Assembly (NCBI RefSeq): GCF_000247695.1
Contig: NW_004624805.1
Coordinates: forward strand, 2,971,629-3,035,628
DNA length: 64,000 nt
Direction: 5' to 3'
Origin: Heterocephalus glaber
Taxonomy: Eukaryota > Chordata > Mammalia > Rodentia > Bathyergidae
Part shown: in pieces, positions 1-11,956 of the stretch
How positions within the stretch are numbered: the stretch's first letter is position 1
Layout: every line of letters begins with the position of its first letter
The notes under the pieces: generated by a model
What the model was told of the DNA's origin: nothing
Database searches by the model: none
What the model saw: only the letters and a program-made list of their open reading frames with translations
Position numbers and translations under genes: made by a program

Positions 1-465
1 TGCCAGATCCGCTGAATCTGGTGGATGAGGACACACTGTCACATTTTTATTGGATAGAGATTGCTGTAAATGGCAGATTCACGAGGGGTGATCAAAACGT
101 GGTGAATGTTTAAATTCAAAAATTTCATTTCAGTAATAGACACATTGCCTTTAATCCCCAACAAAATACTCAGAATACTCCTCGCTTTGAACGTACTCAT
201 CCCATCGTCCTTGGCAATGTGTCTTTTACTGTAGTTTTTAATTTAAACACTCGTGTATTTATCAATCCCCCCTAGAAGGAGGGAGAACACGACCACAGGG
301 GACCTCTTGGTGACTGGTCCCCGAGGCTGTGGCTGACTCAGACACTCAGCAGGGACAAGGTATGACGAATGTGCTAAAATGCGGTGAAGGGCCAAGGAAT
401 ACTAAGACTTGCTGCTGGGGGTCCTGACCGAATGCTTCTGACATTTCACAGCCTGAATTGGAATC
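1..465. other. unique non-coding sequence
   Basis: I see no gene, tRNA or recognisable repeat. All reading frames are short. Confidence 0.5.
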
Positions 466-687
466 CATGCTTAGAAATTTAAGGCTTGTTTATGTGTCTT
501 CTCATTTCCACGGGGTGGGGGGGATGCTGCTTCTGGCGCTCATGTGGGCTCACCTTCTCTGCCCTAGGAGCTTGGAATGGCAGCAGGGGAGCTTCCTTCT
601 GGGTGCTGGGACCAGCTCAGCTTCTCTGCCCTAGGAGCCTGGGATGGAGATGGGGAGCTTCCTTCCAGGTCATGCTTAGAAATTTAA
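466..687. repeat. local duplication flanked by a 17-bp direct repeat
   Basis: The 17-mer catgcttagaaatttaa occurs at 466-482 and again at 671-687. Between them is an imperfect tandem pair of about 50 bp with a 68-bp period, both copies starting cttctctgccctaggagc (553 and 621). This is either a small tandem duplication or a retroposed segment with a target-site duplication. There is no poly-A to decide between them. Confidence 0.7.
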
Positions 688-1171
688 AATGTCTTAGGTA
701 ATAAAGGAAATGGTTTGGTCAACAAATATTGCTGTGAGGCTATGATGTAAACCTTGATATCATAATAGTATGAAGAAAAATAAGATTGCCTTGTCTAAAA
801 CATTCCTGCTTCCTTTCCAAGCCATTACTAACACCAGAAATGAAGTACATTCCCGTCACTTTTGCCGTCACAAAGTGTAAACATGGCCACTCTGTCAAGC
901 AAATAACACGTAGCTACTTTGTGCCTTTGGCTGGGTGTTACTGGGCAAATACTGCAGAATACACCCCTCGGTACCAGGAGACGGGTAATCCTGGGTGAAC
1001 AGGGACAGTTGGTCCCCTAGACTTAGCAGCGGCTGGCCCATCAAAGGCTCCCCTCCCTCTGCCCCGTGACTGTCAAGAGTTGGTTAGGTTTCCTTCCCAG
1101 CTCCCAAGGACCACGGTCAATCTATACACCCTCCTGGCCAACATCGAGGACATGTGCTTGTATGCTTTGCT
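688..1171. other. unique non-coding sequence
   Basis: No supported gene or repeat. The short open frames here have no recognisable protein content. Confidence 0.5.
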
Positions 1172-1300
1172 ATTCCAACTGGGTCCATGAACCCCCAGGA
1201 CAGCTTCACCCAGAGCTTGTTAAAATGCAGAGTCCCAGGCCCAGCCCCAAGTCTGCAGTCTAAGCAAGATCCCCAGGAGCTTGGCATCAAAGTTGAGCAA
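1172..1300 (+). mobile_element. MER5A-like hAT MITE fragment
   Basis: The block gcttgttaaaatgcagagtc ... gatccccaggagcttggcat matches the remembered core of the MER5A family, a non-autonomous hAT-Charlie DNA transposon. Both termini are degraded and no target-site duplication can be placed. It is an old eutherian insertion. Confidence 0.6.
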
Positions 1301-2324
1301 GCAGTCCTCCTGTTTCTTCAGTTGGATAAAGAGTTAGACCTGTTTCTCTCAACCAGAACATAAATGTCCTCCCCAATGAGGGCTTATGTCCTGCTGTGTT
1401 GGGTGCCTGTGGACACTTCAATACCTCAGTGTTTGGAGGACATCAGAGAACCTGGCCACTGGCCGGTGAGAATCACATTGTGGCCTCCTCTTCTGCAAAG
1501 AGATAGGGATTCAACCAACCACTCTCACCAGTAGTGGGCGCAGTTGAGCAAGAGTCCAGGGGTAAAGGAAGACCAACGCCAGTGGGGTTGGCATAGCAAA
1601 ATGTAGACTCCAGACCAGCAAGAAGGATGGTGGTTCCTTTCCTGAGCTAGTCCATGATGAGGTGCTTTTCGGTGGCAATAAAGTCTTTGGACCTGGCTCT
1701 TAGATTTCTCAATCCTGTGAGCTATTCAGTACATTTTCAGCAAATTCCATTTCTCCTAATGGCTTATTTTGAGAACACTGACTTAGAAAAACATGTAAAG
1801 ACAAGGGTCTTCCTTTCCAAAGAGAGCTACAGGTATCAAAAAAGCAAGAGAACCCGTGGGATTTAGGGTGAGTAGTTAGTGCCTCAGAATCTGATCAAAG
1901 AGATGCTTGCTGATTTCCTACTAGACTTTCCAAGTGTGGACCAATCCATGATTTGATTATGCTGGAGATTATTCAGGCGAGTCCCTGGGACTGAGGGAAT
2001 AATGCACACATTGGAGTTTTGAATGCAGGCAAGGAGAGAGCCACAATTACTGCTATTACTTTTTCATTTTGGAAGCTGCTTGATCTGGCAAAATAAGGCT
2101 CACTCAGTCCATCATAAAACTATGCATTGAACACCTAGCACATGTAGTCTTGGCTAAAACCTTGCCAGTCTGCTTGGTGGAGAATATTCAAGTTGGACTC
2201 ACATCATTCTACAACTGGAATCAGTTAGAGTGATTTGTAGCCTGCTTTAGACAATTTTGAAAAATTAAATATCTCAGAAAACCTTTCATTTACTCTGCAG
2301 TTCTTTTTCTTCTTAGTGGGTATC
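1301..2324. other. unique non-coding sequence
   Basis: No gene recognised. Weak resemblance to ancient repeat fragments near 2130 (gcattgaacacctagcacat) is too short to call. Confidence 0.45.
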
Positions 2325-2722
2325 TTAGTTAATTTTCTCATTGCTGAGGCAAAATACCTAACACCAAGTTAAAGGAGGAAAGGTTTATTTAGCTCACAGT
2401 TTGTAGAGGTTTCAGAATATAGTCTGGTGGCTCCAAGGCAGGGTGACATGACAGAGGGGCATCCAAGAGGAGAAACAGTCCTTGGGAGGCAGGAGACAGC
2501 AAAGCAGCAAGCAGCAGAAATGGAAGCAGCAGAAAGCAGCCTAGCTTCTTTCTGCCCCTTTATATATTCCATCCAGGCTACCTGCCTTTTGGGTGGTGCC
2601 CCACATCCTAGGTGGGGCACCCTTAATCCCAGCATCACATGCTCTAGATCCAGTCACCTCCAAAAAGCCCCACCTATGACCACATGAGGCTTTGGGGGGA
2701 CATCTGGACACAGCCATAACAG
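2325..2722 (-). mobile_element. ERVL-MaLR solo LTR
   Basis: Read on the + strand this is a reverse-complemented MaLR LTR. It opens with the 3' end (cttagttaattttctcattg, then caaaatacctaacacc) and the inverted polyadenylation region (ggaaaggtttatttagctca), and runs to catctggacacagccataac. It is nearly full length at about 400 bp. No internal retroviral region adjoins it, so it is a solo LTR. The open frames of 86-89 aa inside it are not genes. Confidence 0.8.
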
Positions 2723-2820
2723 CGAGTGATGTGAAATAGAGAAGGGAGGAAATGGTGTCTTCCCAAAGGTTTACTCACTGTGAGCAGAGCTTCATTGTCA
2801 AAAAACAAAACAAAAACCAC

Positions 2821-2821
<1 letters not shown>

Positions 2822-2855
<34 letters not shown>
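2822..2855. repeat. (GA)n microsatellite
   Basis: An almost pure run of AG dinucleotides, interrupted once by AAAG near its start. Confidence 0.95.
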
Positions 2856-2863
<8 letters not shown>

Positions 2864-3236
2864 CTGTCCAAGAATTTGCTACAATTAGCTTTTCCAGTGG
2901 AAACCTGGAAGCAATGTATTTGTAAACCGATTAATAGGAGAAATCCCCAGGGGCAGTGAACGAAGTTGTTCCTGCACTTGGCTGTTCCATCCTTGAGCTC
3001 ACTCGGACAATCTCATAGAGACAGAAGCCACTAGCCAATGAAGCAGATTGTATCATGGAGAAGTAGAGGTCAATGGACAGCATCTACTCCACAGTGGGAA
3101 CCAGAGGAATCTGGAGATCTGATAACAAAATGCATCGCTTTGTTCCTCTCTGGGCACAAAAGTGTCCATTCATTCTAACAGTCAGTTTCTGAACATGATC
3201 TTTATACCCAGTTAAACCATAGAAGTGGCTAATGTA
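2856..3236. other. unique non-coding sequence
   Basis: Lies between two minus-strand MaLR LTRs. No gene or repeat recognised. Confidence 0.45.
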
Positions 3237-3515
3237 TTGGTCAACTTTTCATTGCTGGACCAAGATACCTGACATACACAACTTAAAAGAGGAAGGGTTT
3301 GTTTTGGTTCACAGTTTCTGAGGAATCAGTCTGTGGTCAGTTGGTTCTAAAGCAGGAATGTCATGGCCAAAGGGGGCCCAGGAGGCAGAGAGTAGAGAAA
3401 GAGTCAGAGAGAAAGGGCTGGGAACCAGATATTGTCCCCATGACCCACCCAGACACACCCAAAAGTGTGCTTTACTCATCTCATAGGCATCTCTCGAGCC
3501 AGTCAAGGTGACAAT
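3237..3515 (-). mobile_element. ERVL-MaLR solo LTR, truncated
   Basis: Starts ttggtcaacttttcattgct and continues with the MaLR signature (acctgacatacacaacttaa, ggaagggtttgttttggttc). It ends near cagacacacccaaaagtgtg. The 5' part of the LTR is shortened relative to the copy at 2325. Same orientation as that copy. Confidence 0.75.
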
Positions 3516-4105
3516 TGTACGATGTGTTGTTTCTTTTTTTCACATTGGGGATCAGTTGTTCCAGAGTTTCTATCTTGGTGGTGCTGAGATATTAGTGACT
3601 GTTAGAATGATACAACTTGGCCTATTGAGAGCCTTTGCTTTTGAAACCTATGATAAAATAGAGGTAAAAAGTAATAAAATTTTGCTAAATCTTGTATTTG
3701 GTTATTGTTGAATAACAGCTGAACGTTTTAAGCAACCGATCAATTTAGTGGTTCTTCTACTTCCTGTATGGAAATTCTGAAGTAATGTTTGGACTCTAGC
3801 ATTCATCTTATACGTTCATGGATGGAAGCCATGTGCTGAGGTTGGTGGAGCAGGAAGGCAGAAGACTGTCCCTGATGTCTTCATACAGCTGTTCACATCT
3901 GGAGTTTCTTTACAGAAGTCAGTGAACCCTGTGTAGCTAAGTCACTGTGACCAGGTTATTTTCTGGGTGCAATTGCTAAGTGATGAATTGTGCATAACAA
4001 CATGGTTTGAAGGAGAAGAAAGAAAACTACTTAAATATCTAGCAATAAGGGATTGATAAAATAAATTATAAGAATATGTAGTTGGTGCTAGATGGCTTTT
4101 TCCTC
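3516..4105. other. unique non-coding sequence
   Basis: No gene recognised; moderately AT-rich. Confidence 0.45.
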
Positions 4106-4212
4106 AATACTCACTCATTATTCAGCTCCAGCTCTGTGCCAGGCACAGTGCTAGACTTTAAGGATACAGTGATAAACAAGCAGATATTGGCCCTATGCTC
4201 ACGGAGTTGAAG
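4106..4212 (+). repeat. ancient interspersed repeat (L2/MIR type)
   Basis: ctctgtgccaggcacagtgc followed by ggatacagtgataaacaag is the classic signature of an old mammalian interspersed repeat. I cannot separate L2 from MIR-type families by eye. Confidence 0.6.
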
Positions 4213-4258
4213 AACAGGGATGGCCCAGCGGATGGATGCTGTACCCAGGCTGTGCTCT

Positions 4259-4318
4259 TGTTAGGCTGTCCTTTGTTAGGCTGTCCTTTGCTAGGCGGTC
4301 CTTTGCTAGGCTGTCCTT
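4259..4318. repeat. 15-bp minisatellite, four units
   Basis: Four head-to-tail copies of tgttaggctgtcctt, with c for t at unit position 3 in units 3 and 4 and one g for t in unit 3. The units begin at 4259, 4274, 4289 and 4304. Confidence 0.9.
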
Positions 4319-4689
4319 TGAGAAAGGCAACCTGAGTGGCCATCTTGAGCCCCTCAATTATGGGGGCATTTTATGCCATGCCTTTAAATATCATTAAAAT
4401 TCAGTTTTGAAGTTTGCCTCTCCTGGTGTCCCTACGCCCTTGTGAAGGATGCTGCCATGGTGCCATCTCTTTCAGGGCCACACTGGTTGGGCTCCCTGGC
4501 CACTGTCCCCTTCCAGAAACAGCCCTGTTGCTTCCATTACAGTTTAGAAATACAGAGAGGAGAAGCTCAAAGGAAATAAATTAAATATTAATAGTGATTA
4601 TGGACTGAATAGTTCAGAGGATCTTCATTTTTCCCATTTATTTACATTTTCTAAACTTTTATAAAAATGTATTTCCTTTTAAAAATTTT
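4319..4689. other. unique non-coding sequence
   Basis: No gene recognised. Confidence 0.45.
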
Positions 4690-5165
4690 CCTTGTGGCAT
4701 AACATGCAGACATTCATCACAGACACACAGAACAAGCTCTCACACCCTGTGCACTGTGGAAGCAGCACCCAGATCAGGAAGCCAACATCAGCAGCTCCCA
4801 GAGAAGCCCACACTTCCCCCAGGCACCCTCCACCCCGAGGTCAGCCTGTCCAGGCTTCTGACAAACATGTATGAATTTCGCTAATGTCTGTACTTGACAT
4901 GAGTAGAATCACACAATTTCAGTTCTGGTCTCTTTTGTTCACCATTTGTGAGATTCATCCATGCTTTGGCTGAAGTTCCAGATCGTTCATTTCCATCCCA
5001 TTAGGGTATTATAGATAGGCTTGTTGCGACATCCGTGTCTTAGTGAACATGGTCCTGCGTTCGTGTTGAGTGTATGCCCAGGGCTGAAATCACCAAGCCA
5101 TAAGACAAACAAGTTTGAGCTCAGTAGGACTGACAATTTTCCAAAGCAGCTGTAGAAGGTATTAC
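4690..5165 (-). mobile_element. old LINE-1 3' fragment (L1M type)
   Basis: Reverse-strand L1 signature: ctggtctcttttgttcacca, then gagattcatccatgctttgg, and ttttccaaagcagctgtaga, in the order expected for the end of ORF2 and the 3' UTR of old L1. It is heavily mutated with no usable frame. Confidence 0.65.
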
Positions 5166-7854
5166 TTTTGCAATAAGAAAAAAGATAATTCAAGTCATAC
5201 CCTGACATAGTGTCATTTATACCAAAACATCGCCTACATTTAAGTCTGCTCATGACAGAAATCTACTTACAAGTCTTTCTTCCCAATTGTTAGAGGCAAA
5301 TCAATTTATAGGCCACTATAGAGGGTAAAAATGGACTCCAAACAGAGCTGCAGGTATCAGGGGCTAATGACGTAGCAGGGCAAGCGACGGTGCAGGTAGT
5401 GATTATGCCGCGCCCACTGGCCCTGTGGAAAAGCAGCACATTAAGGCAGGAGCATGTGGAAGAGTAAAATCACTCACCCTACGGCTGAAAAGTGAAAGAA
5501 AGGAAGAGCACAGAGCTGTCCTCTTCAAGGGCATACACTCAGGGACCCACACACCTCCCAGTAGCCCCTTAAAGTGCCCCCTCCTCCCCATAGTGCCAAA
5601 TGTTAGGGCCAAGAGACCAGGCCTCTAACACTCGGGCTGTGTGGGCACCGAGACCCAAACTCACCAACAAGTGACTCACCCTAGGAGTGGGCAGCGTGAG
5701 AAGTGGTTAGTGCAGGGCAGGAAAAGGCAGTAAAGTCTTCCTCCGAATGAAGGTGTTGCGGTCAGAACTGGGGCGTGGGTCACTTCTGACCTGAGAAGCA
5801 GAGCTCTGGGAAAAGCCCTGAAGAAGAAGGCACTGTGGGAGAGGCCTCGGGAAATGTGGCTGGCTGAGTCAGCTCAAGTTCAGGTGTCTCCTGGGTGAGC
5901 AGGTGAGAAAGGCAGAACAGAGTCCAAGTTCTTCAAGGCAGTGTTAAGGACTCAAGCCTCAGGGCAATAGGGCATGTCTGAAGCTGTGGGCTGGGTGTGT
6001 ATCGGCCAGGCCTGGCCAAGTTCTGCTGCTATACTAAGCAACCACAGAACCCTAACAGCAGAATTCTACTCCCCCTTTTCCACACTCACAGTTCGGCTGA
6101 GGGCTGAGCACTGTAATGTCCTCACTCCAGGACCCAGTTGGACGGAGTGCCTTCATCAGGGACACACCAGTCACCGTGGAAGGCAAAGAAGGCACTTTGG
6201 AAGGTCCTGTCCCTGGAGCTAAATGCTCTGGCCTGGAGGTGACAGACGCGCGCCACTCCTGACATTTCAGCAGGCAGAAAGCGCACTCTTACCATGCCGC
6301 TGAGGGCCTGGGAGAGCTTGAGAAGCACACTCACAACTGCTACAGTGTGAGAAAGAGCTGGGGCAGGGGCCTAGGACGGTCACTGTAACACAGGCGGGAC
6401 AGGATGAAGGGAAATAGGGGCCCGCTACCAGCAGGGCCACCGAAGCCAGGTAGGTGGAACAGACTTTCCTGCTACAACAGAAATGGGGATGAGGGGTCAG
6501 GGGATGGACACAGGTCACAGGAAGAAAAGCCATGTCTTGTGGAGGTGGCCACATCAGAGAGACTGGGGCATGGCTCCCGATCTCTGCTCTGAGCAGTCAG
6601 GGGATGGTCAGGGTGGAACAGAGACAAAGGGGAGGAACATTCCTGCGGGTGAGGCTGAGTTGGGCAGAGGGAGGGAGGGAGTCCACATGGGCTGTGGTTC
6701 ACGGGCCAAGCACAGCACAGCCATGGCAGACTACTCCCTGGTCATCAGAACCTGCAGGGAGAGACATGGCCTCCCCTCTCCACCGCCACTGCTTTGCATT
6801 TCTTTCAGGCTGAAACTTGGGTGTTTTAACTCTTTTGGATGGAAGATGTCCAAGCTGCATCACAGACTACCGGACACGGCACAGCTGTGTGAAACTGTGT
6901 AATCACCCGCCTCGTCCTCAGCTCTTCCATGTTGCTTTCAGCATGGAAGGCTCTCAGGTGAAGGACAGAATTCAGCCTTTTCATACCAACTCTGGGCTGC
7001 TCTAGTGCACATCACCTGTGAGCTCACACCTTAAAAGGTAGCCAGGTGTGCACAGTCTGCTTACACGTGTGCAGCTTCGCCATCCCTGTTGTTCCCTTTG
7101 TGGGTCTCCACAGTCATTTATGATCCCCACAGACTTCCTGTGATAATCTCCAAGTGCCTACCTGATATGCCACAACCAAACAAGGAAAGTCATTAAACAT
7201 CTCGTATTAATCAAGAGCCAGTAGACTCGGTGGGAAAATACACATCTGTCTTTTGGGAAAAACCAGGACCATAGAGCCAGGGAGCTGCATCGAGGTGCCT
7301 TTGCTTCACCCAGGAAGGCTGCTTCTGGGGGCCCCAAGGAAGTGGGGCATAGTGAGGCCTCAGGTTAAAGGGTGAGAGAAGCAGAAATCAAATCAAGTTG
7401 TGTCCTGAACCTCACATTGTAAGACTGACCTGGATTCGCACATTCACCCTCTCCTCATGACCTCCCTTTGCATTTATTTTGAATTTAAGTTTTTATTCCA
7501 GACAGGAAGTTGGCCAGAAGCTCAATCTTCAGATAAATTATTTTTGTATGTTTTTATATTTACCCTCAAGGAGTTAAATATGTTTTGTTGAGGACGTGGG
7601 GCAGGAAATACAATGTGAAAACTATAGAAGATAATTTATAACTCAGTGATGGGTTGGGCATAATAACATATTCATAAGTCTTCGCTTCCCACACCAATCT
7701 GTTTTCGCCCCCACTGTCCGTCAATTTACACCTGCCTCCCTCAGCTTCTGAGCCTACTCTGCTTCTCTCCTGGAGTGCCCGCCTCACCTCTCTGTCGGTC
7801 CCAATTATATTTAGTCTTGCAGCACAGTTCTGGTGGAATACAATGTGGAGGTTC
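5166..7854. other. long unique non-coding stretch
   Basis: About 2.7 kb with no repeat or gene I can recognise. The 139-aa open frame at 6483-6902 (+) has low-complexity composition, no domain and no codon structure setting it apart from overlapping frames on both strands. I see no convincing exon. Confidence 0.45.
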
Positions 7855-8365
7855 CTCACAAAATGAAAAATAGGACTACTGTCTGATCCAGCAAACCCAC
7901 CATTAGGTCTACATCCAAGGAAATGAAGTCAGTCTCTCAAAGAGAGCCTTGCAGTATTATATACAGTAGCATAGACACAGAATCAAAGTGTCTTTGGGGG
8001 CAAATGGGTAAAGAAAATGTGATGTATACAATGCATATGCATACACACAGTGGAATGTATTTTAGCCAGGACTGAAACATGGCTAAAACATTAGCACCAA
8101 CATGGATGAACCCAGAGGATGTTAAATGAAATAAGCCAGACACAGAGAGATAAATACTGCACAATCTCACTCGTGTGTGCATTTTAAAAAATTAAACGCA
8201 TGGAAATAGAGTAGAATAATGGCTAACAGAGGAAACGGGGAGATACTGGTCAAAGGTAAAAACTTTTAGTTATATGATGATTGCGTTCTGGAGATTTACT
8301 GTAGAGCATGGTGACTCGCTAATGGTCCTGTACTGTGTACTTGAAATGTACTGCACAAGCATTCT
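7855..8365 (+). mobile_element. old LINE-1 3' end (L1M type)
   Basis: Contains the typical end of L1 ORF2 and 3' UTR: ctgatccagcaaacccacca, aacatggatgaacccagagg, gaaataagccagacacagag, and the terminal tactgtgtacttgaaatgta. It is 5'-truncated with many stops. A GA-rich run follows at 8370-8397. Confidence 0.8.
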
Positions 8366-9447
8366 CAGCAAAAGACAGAGAGAGAGAGAGGGAGAGAAGC
8401 TACACGAGCTAATGAGTGTACTGATGAACCTGATTGCAGTGAGCGTCACGGCAGGCATGTGCAGCATCACCTGGGACACCTCAAGATACCATTTTATTGG
8501 CCAATTACGCCTCAAGGAAGCAGGAACACAAAAAGACGCAATCCTGGCCACACTTCCTTCCAAATGTCCCGCTGAGCTCCAGCTCCTCTTGGCAGCACCC
8601 TTTTCTTGGCTCTGTCTCTGCTTGACCGGGTCTCTCCACACAGCCCTTCCCCTCGTTCCTCTTCTTTGGGGTTCAGAGTGGCGCCTCCCGCCCTAGATTA
8701 TGTGTGAGAGGCAGAAGCAATGCCCCAAACCTTTGCTGAATCTAGAAGGAGCTAGAGCTCTTAGTGTCTGGTGGCACATGTTTTCATATAGGAAGACACC
8801 ATGGTTTATTTTTTAGCATAATCGTACATAATATCCAGCACAAGCAGAGCAGCTTTAGGGAATTCTGCCAACTGTTTCCCCTCAATGTAACCACCAGTAG
8901 AAAATGGTTTCTTACACCATGAACTCGGGATGTGCTCATTTAAGTTGAATTTCTTTGTCGTGCTCATGCTAAAACGTAGTGTGACATTTGATTCCTCTCA
9001 ATAGGTTAAATATATCTTACAATTTAAATTAATAGGCCCTCAAAAATCATTTTACTGGAACTTTATGATGCTCACCTTAATCAAATAAAATAGCCAATGC
9101 AAGCGACTTTTAGCTTATGTTCTCTCAAACAGGATGTACATCAAAAATTCCAAGAAAAGTCAGCAAAATATACTGATGGCTGTCCTTAAACATATGTGGG
9201 ATATTGACAAAGAGGCCTCAGCAGTCACGGTGACAATATTTTTACGGCCACTTGACCAGTATGGAAAAGGTCAGCCTGCAGATCTTTCATAATTGCCACT
9301 GAAAGTTACATCACTTACTTCTTTTCTTGAGTAGCTTTGTCCTATTCGATTGCATGAACTGAAAGCACGTAACAGTCAAAATTTTGCAAAGTTTGGCTGG
9401 TGCTGGTTATATAATTATTTCAAAAGTATTCTTTGAAAAAGAAAAAA
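8366..9447. other. unique non-coding sequence
   Basis: Apart from the GA-rich run at its left edge I recognise nothing. The overlapping 123-aa (-) and 140-aa (+) frames at 8270-8696 partly cover the L1 tail and are not genes. Confidence 0.45.
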
Positions 9448-9545
9448 TATTTATTGAGTGCTCACTATGTGCTAGACAGACTTCTAGATGCTTGACATGC
9501 AGTAGTATATAAACAGGCCTAAGTTTCTGCTCTCCTGAGGCTGGG
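9448..9545 (+). repeat. ancient interspersed repeat (L2/MIR type)
   Basis: tttattgagtgctcactatg tgctagacag followed by a degraded gatgcttgacatgcagtagt. Same family as the copies at 4106 and 28805. Confidence 0.6.
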
Positions 9546-9550
9546 TGTGG

Positions 9551-9865
9551 CTAAGTCCTGACTGCCCCCAAGGGCTCATGCATTCAGGGGGGACTGGGTC
9601 ACGCGGGCACTGTCCTCATCAGTCGGTTCATCCACCAAAGAGCTCTCAGCTGAATGTGCTGTTGGGTTGCGGTCTGGATGAAAGAGGTGGTCACTGGGAG
9701 TGACCTGGAAGGGTTCATCTCCCTCCCTACTCTGCTTCCTGGCCACCAAGATGTGAGCAACTTTCCTCCATCCAATCTGTATCCAGATCTGCCTTGGGGC
9801 CAGTTGGCTATTGACGAGTCCTCTAAAATCCATGAGCCAAAATAAACCTCCCCTCTTCTAAATCA
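9551..9865 (+). mobile_element. ERVL-MaLR solo LTR
   Basis: Forward MaLR LTR with cttcctggccaccaagatgt and the polyadenylation-region signature catgagccaaaataaacctc. It stops shortly after the AATAAA, so the last 50-60 bp of the LTR are missing. Confidence 0.75.
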
Positions 9866-9959
9866 GGGGTGTGGAGAATTCTGTCCCCAGGATGGGAAAG
9901 TAGCTGAGATGGGGCTCTTTCATCCCCTGAGCTCTGTGCTAATCACATTCACATTCCTG

Positions 9960-10100
9960 TGAAGTGGATTTTACTGTGCCCGTTTCATTGGTGAGAACCT
10001 GAAGTTCAGGCAGAATAGGTCCCTGATTAAGGTTCAGCAAGCAGTGAGACTGAATTCTCATCAGTTCTCTGGTTGTGGGTCTTACTCTGCAACATTTTTG
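9960..10100 (-). repeat. MIR SINE fragment
   Basis: Reverse MIR core: tggattttactgtgcccgtttcattggtgagaacctgaag (split across 9966-10005), then aggttcagcaagcagtgaga. Old, degraded. Confidence 0.55.
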
Positions 10101-10979
10101 TGTCTCCCACATTGGGATTCTATGAATATTTTCCAGGAGGTAGATGCTTCATAAAAAGTAATAGTCCAGCATCCAATATGGTTGGAAAATACATTGTCAC
10201 AGGTTGGGTTCTTCTAGAAACAGACACTGAGAGAAGTTTCACATGATTCACAGGGATCAGTGTGAAGATCAAGGCATGGAGAAGGGAAAGGCAGAAGCAG
10301 ATTAGCAGAGATCTCAAGCAGCTATGCAGTCAGTCTCACCTGGCAGGCACCGCAAGAGCCGTGGAGAGGGGATGGCCCTTCCAAGTGTCCTGAGTTGGGG
10401 TGAGGTGGCCAGGGGTTACAGCCTCCTGCCAATTACCTGTTGGATGTGATCCATCCCAGAAAGGGAGCATGGCCTCGGGGAAGGCAGCTCTATGCAGCTG
10501 AGCCTATCCCCACAGAGGACTGAGTGCTGAGGGCTGGCTTCCAGGGACTCTAGCAGGAGCCAGAGGCAATGAGTCCTTCGTTCCTACAGGGATATCTCAG
10601 AGGGGCCATGTAACATCCAGCAGAAAGTGATATTTGCAAGCACCAAACTGGATAAAAAAACCCCAGATTTTTGTGCCATTCCCTACGTAGAGATTTTAAT
10701 GGGCAAATGTATCTTGTGAATTTTCAAAGGGGGAATTTACTACACAGACTTTCACAAATTTATTTAAATTCAGAATATTTTTGGGTCTATATTTATTAGG
10801 ATCATTTGAAAAAATATACTTAGGATGCATATGTACTAGAAATAAATCATAGTGCAGCTGTGATTGAAACCAAGGTATGGAAAGAGGAAACTGCATGTGT
10901 AGTAGGGTTATGGAAAGGGCCACTAAGCTATAGAACTGTAAGATGTCTAGAAGAAAGCAGAGATGTAAATATAGCACCA
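10101..10979. other. unique or unrecognised sequence
   Basis: No gene seen. The AT-rich part from 10700 may be a degraded upstream extension of the following L1, but I cannot align it. Confidence 0.4.
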
Positions 10980-11956
10980 AGAGCACAAGTGATAAAATAA
11001 AAATAGATAAGATCAACATCGTCAATAATTTTGTGCTTCCAGAACACCCCAAAGCAAGTAAAAGATAAAACAAAAGTTACAGAAGAGGAAAATTTATTTG
11101 CAACTCAAATACTGTATCTGACAAGAGGTCTTATCTAAAGTATATGACATAATGCAATAGTAGCAAGACAAACAACCCAACTAAAAGACAGGCAAAGATT
11201 TAAAGGTGACGTTTTTCAAGAAAGACTTATGAATGACTTATGAGCACATTGGAAGACACTTGACAATATTAGCCACCAGGAAAATGAAAATCAAAACCAC
11301 AATGAGATATGACTTCATACCACTAGGATACCATAATAAATAGGACAGATAATATATAACAAGTGTTGGCAAAGATATGGAAAAATTGGGACCTTCGTAC
11401 ATTACTGGGAACATGAAATGGTATAGCCATTTTGGAAAGGAGTCTAGCCCTTCTTCAAAAGCTTAAACAGTTTCTATATGATACATTAATTCTACCCCTA
11501 AGTCTGTCCCCAAGAGAACTGAAAACACACGTCCACACAAGAACTTGTGCTCAGATGTTCTAAGCAGCATTGTAAAACATCCAAAAATGGAAACAAGCGA
11601 ATGTCTGTGAGTAGGCAGACAAAATGTGGAATTATATTTGGCCATAAAAAGGAATGGCCAAATGAAACATGCTATGAATGGACGAACACTGAAAACCCAA
11701 AGGCCCCTTGCGGTTTCATTCAATTTGTTAGAATCGGGCAGGCAGAGTAGACAAATCCACAGAAATGTGCAGGTTTGCAGTTGCCAGGGGAGAGGGTGGG
11801 GAGTGGCCACCAAGAGGCATGGGGCTGCATTTGTAGAAATGCTTTAAATAATAGTAATGTTGCATCAATCTTTGAGCACATTATAAACCAGTAAATTGTA
11901 CTTAGAAGAGTAAAGTGTATGCATATGAAAATTGTGTCTCAGTAAAGTAGTGCGGA
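10980..11956 (+). mobile_element. old LINE-1 3' end (L1M type)
   Basis: Diagnostic ORF2-terminal phrases are present in order: caaccacaatgagatatgac-like text near 11300, ggaaaaattgggaccttcgt, ggtatagccattttggaaag, attatatttggccataaaaa, then a 3' UTR ending tgaaaattgtgtctcagtaa. Multiple stops and indels; 5'-truncated. Confidence 0.8.

Noticed and set aside
2427..2687. 86-aa frame
   Set aside because: Lies wholly within a MaLR LTR.
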